Assembly: GCA_963665075.1 (NCBI GenBank)
Contig: OY762063.1
Span: 186,001 to 250,000 of the forward strand
DNA: 64,000 nt
From: JAPULR01 sp963665075
Lineage (GTDB): Bacteria; Chloroflexota; Dehalococcoidia; Lucifugimonadales; GCA-2712585
Reading direction: 5' to 3'
Below, in pieces: positions 61,865-64,000 of this stretch; within the stretch, counting starts at the first letter, position 1; every line of letters begins with the position of its first letter. The notes beneath the pieces were generated by a model, which saw only the letters and a program-made list of their open reading frames with translations, was not told the origin of the DNA and ran no database searches. Position numbers and translations under genes: made by a program.

Positions 61865-63505
61865 ATGCCCCAGATGACGACCGCGCAGGCGTTGGCGCGT
61901 TCTCTCGTGCGCGAGGGCGTGGAGGTGGTCTTCGGACTGCCGGGCGTGCAGATCATGGACGTTTACGACGCCTTCTATCACGAGCCCGGCATCCGCCTCA
62001 TCACCGCCCGCCACGAGCAGACCGCCGCCTACATGGCCGACGGCTACACCCGCTCCACGGGCAAGATCGGCGCCGCGCTGGTGGTGCCGGGGCCGGGTTT
62101 GCTCAACGCCGCCGCCGGCATCGGCACCGCCTACGCCTCCTCGTCGCCCGTCCTGCTTCTGGCGGGCCAGGTCGAGAGCTACAACATCGGCAAGGGCGCG
62201 GGCGCCGTCCACGAAGTCGTCGACCAGCTCGACGTCGTCAAGAACATCACCAAGTGGCGCTCGACAATCATGGAGCCGGCCGAAGCGCCGGAGGCCGTGC
62301 ACGAGGCGATGAAGCAGTTGCAGACGGGCAGGCCCCGTCCGGTGGCCCTCGAAATTCCCTCCGACGTGCTGGCCCAATCGTCGGACGTGGACCTGATGGA
62401 GCGGGAAGTCTTCGCCAAGCAAGCGCCGCCGTCGGACGCCATAAACCAGGCGTTGGACATTCTCAGCAAGGCCGAACGCCCCATAATCTGGGCGGGAGGA
62501 GGCATAAACCTTTCCGACGCCAACGAGGAATTAACACGTCTGGCGGAAGCGCTGAACGCCGCCGTCATCGTCACCGCCGAGGGCAAGGGCGCCATCCCGG
62601 AGAACCACCCCAACTACGTCGGCCCCTACTACTACAGCCACGGGCCGGGCCATCGCGTTCTGCCCCAGAGCGACGCGATACTGGCCGTGGGCACCCGCCT
62701 CCATTTCTTCACCCCCGTTTCGTGGAGCTTCAAGCCCGACCAGCCCATCATCCACGTGGACGCCGACCCGGAGGAGTTGGGGCGGAACTGGCCGGAGGAA
62801 GTCAGCATCTGCGCCGACGCCAAATTGTCGATTCAGGCATTGTTGGACGGAATGAAGCAACGCGGCAACGCCAGCAAGTGGACGGCGGAGGAAATCGCCC
62901 AACACCGGGCGTTGGACTACAAGGACACGACGGAGAAGGCCCCCAACCAGGTACGCATCATCGAATCAATCAGGTCAGAGTTGAATGACGACGCCGTTCT
63001 CATCAGCGGCATCTCCAGCATCGGCTACTGGTCCCACCTGGCCTTCCCCGTGCTGACGCCCCGCTCCTACCTGAACACCTCCTATTTCGCCACCCTGGGC
63101 TACGCCTTCCCCACCGGCCTGGGCGCGAAGGTTGGCAATCCCGACCGGCAGGTAGTGGTCGTCACCGGCGACGGCGGCTTCATGTACGCGTTGCCCGACC
63201 TGGCGACGGCGGTTCAGGAAGGCATCAACACGGTGACGGTGGTGTTCAACGACGGCGCCCTGGGGGCTTCCCTGCGAGACCAGCAGGTGCGATACAAGGG
63301 ACGGGTCATCGGCACCGAACTGCGGAATCCCGACTTCGCCGCCACGGCCCAAGCCTTCGGGGCGGTCGGCGTCACGCTTGAACATTATGACCAGTTGGGG
63401 CCGGCCATCGCCGACGCGCTGAAGTTGGACAGGCCCGTCATCATCGACTGCCCCATCGAAAGCTGGACGCCGCCCTTCCAGATAGCGCCGCCGGGCAGCT
63501 TGTAG
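61865..63505 (+). CDS. Thiamine-diphosphate-dependent enzyme, acetolactate-synthase-like
   Basis: A 546-residue ThDP enzyme with the standard three-domain layout. The N-terminal Pyr domain has the catalytic Glu in TARHEQTAAYMADGYTRSTGK. The central domain resembles the nucleotide-binding-like fold (PIIWAGGGINLSDANEELTRLAEAL). The C-terminal PP domain carries the ThDP-Mg motif GDGGFMYALPDLATAVQEGINTVTVVFND. It is most like IlvB-type proteins, but no regulatory subunit (ilvN) or ilvC adjoins, so it may instead be a 2-oxoacid decarboxylase or similar. Substrate unknown. Confidence 0.88.
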   Translation: MPQMTTAQALARSLVREGVEVVFGLPGVQIMDVYDAFYHEPGIRLITARHEQTAAYMADGYTRSTGKIGAALVVPGPGLLNAAAGIGTAYASSSPVLLLAGQVESYNIGKGAGAVHEVVDQLDVVKNITKWRSTIMEPAEAPEAVHEAMKQLQTGRPRPVALEIPSDVLAQSSDVDLMEREVFAKQAPPSDAINQALDILSKAERPIIWAGGGINLSDANEELTRLAEALNAAVIVTAEGKGAIPENHPNYVGPYYYSHGPGHRVLPQSDAILAVGTRLHFFTPVSWSFKPDQPIIHVDADPEELGRNWPEEVSICADAKLSIQALLDGMKQRGNASKWTAEEIAQHRALDYKDTTEKAPNQVRIIESIRSELNDDAVLISGISSIGYWSHLAFPVLTPRSYLNTSYFATLGYAFPTGLGAKVGNPDRQVVVVTGDGGFMYALPDLATAVQEGINTVTVVFNDGALGASLRDQQVRYKGRVIGTELRNPDFAATAQAFGAVGVTLEHYDQLGPAIADALKLDRPVIIDCPIESWTPPFQIAPPGSL

Positions 63506-63580
63506 CCGTCGTCTCATTGCATAGACCTTGAGCCAAATCGTCATCTTCACAACTGAAATTCAGGAGGATTCGTAACGCCC

Positions 63581-64000
63581 ATGATTGGACGAAGCAAAGG
63601 CGTTGGAATAGTCGAAATCTACGGAACCATCGGAAGCGGGTCGCAGATTACGGAGCAGATGAAGCTCCTCAGCGATGCGAATTTCAACAAGCGGGTTCAG
63701 GCCGTGCTGCTGGACGTCGACTCGCCGGGCGGCACCGTCGGCGGTTCCGAGGCCCTCTATTACATGCTGCTGCGGGTGGCGAAGAAGAAGCCCGTGGTCG
63801 CGTACATTCGCGGCATGGGCGCTTCCGGCGCGTACCTGCTCTGCTGCACCGCGTCCAAAATCATCAGCCTGCCGTCGGCCCTCGTCGGCTCCATCGGCGT
63901 TCTATACGTGCGTCCCGCCATTCAAAATCTGTTGCAGAAGGCGGGCGTGGGCCTGACGATTTACAAGGGCGGGCAGTACAAGGACATGACGGGGTTCTGG
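63581..64000 (+). CDS. S49 (SppA-type) signal peptide peptidase, 3' end outside window
   Basis: The first 140 residues of a serine protease of the S49 family. The catalytic serine is in GMGASGAYLLCC and the likely general-base lysine in GGQYKDMTGFW, arranged as in Bacillus SppA. SPGG in VDSPGGTVGGSEALYY is also diagnostic. No transmembrane segment is seen at the N-terminus, unlike typical SppA, so it may be a soluble member. AGGAGG lies about 12 bases before the ATG. The frame is still open at the window end. Confidence 0.9.
   Translation, partial: MIGRSKGVGIVEIYGTIGSGSQITEQMKLLSDANFNKRVQAVLLDVDSPGGTVGGSEALYYMLLRVAKKKPVVAYIRGMGASGAYLLCCTASKIISLPSALVGSIGVLYVRPAIQNLLQKAGVGLTIYKGGQYKDMTGFW

Overview
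The window is a stretch of a high-GC bacterial chromosome. Gene content suggests a member of the Chloroflexota, most likely a SAR202/Dehalococcoidia-like lineage. The indications are an archaeal-type phosphoglycerate mutase, LL-diaminopimelate aminotransferase, PurS-type purine synthesis, HisZ next to HisG, a UPF0182 giant membrane protein, DUF3105, a reductive-dehalogenase-like iron-sulfur protein, and intergenic spaces packed with palindromic repeats. This placement is an inference from gene content, not a phylogeny. I recognised no rRNA, tRNA, prophage, transposase or CRISPR array.

Layout. 1-16 kb is mostly minus strand: the end of ileS (plus), a hicBA toxin-antitoxin pair, an HtrA lipoprotein protease, rph, hflX, dapL, dapF, miaA, and a lower-glycolysis set (tpiA, apgM, pgk) behind a polyprenyl-synthase-like gene and a Sua5/YrdC gene. 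16.4-23.9 kb is a plus-strand purine operon (guaA, purD, purE, a HAD phosphatase, purB, purC, DUF3105, purS). A VapBC-type pair follows. 24.8-30.7 kb is a minus-strand histidine operon (hisZ-hisG-zinc phospholipase-like-hisD-hisC-hisB) with overlapping genes. 31-37.8 kb holds two adjacent SDR genes (one lacking its catalytic residues), birA, a cupin, two tandem Uma2 genes, mgtE and an epimerase. 37.8-39.2 kb is a repeat field containing a 12-copy minisatellite. 39.2-44.1 kb has yvcK, glmS, a DPM1-type glycosyltransferase and small membrane proteins. 44.5-45.4 kb is a tandem composite repeat. 45.4-52.3 kb has UPF0182, a retropepsin-like protease, a polysaccharide deacetylase and proS. 52.6-64 kb has DUF1800 and NHL proteins, a CopG-type antitoxin, an ECF sigma/anti-sigma pair, a SirB1-like protein, an RdhA-like reductase, a Nif11-like small protein, a membrane protein, a ThDP enzyme and the start of an S49 peptidase.

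The most striking non-coding feature is the repeat load. At least three palindromic families recur in almost every intergenic gap and are nearly always in the same orientation, whatever the direction of the flanking genes. Arm sequences covary, copies are nested or arranged in tandem, and two genes (birA and purS) have C-termini that run into repeat sequence. Several promoters share a sigma-70-like pattern, TTGACA with 16-17 bp spacing. The one before yvcK predicts a leaderless mRNA.

The best candidate for new biology is the SDR pair at 31-32.6 kb, where a pseudo-SDR is coupled to an intact SDR. Next come the repeat system itself, the RdhA-like protein without an export signal, and the tryptophan-rich small protein at 60.8-61.0 kb.
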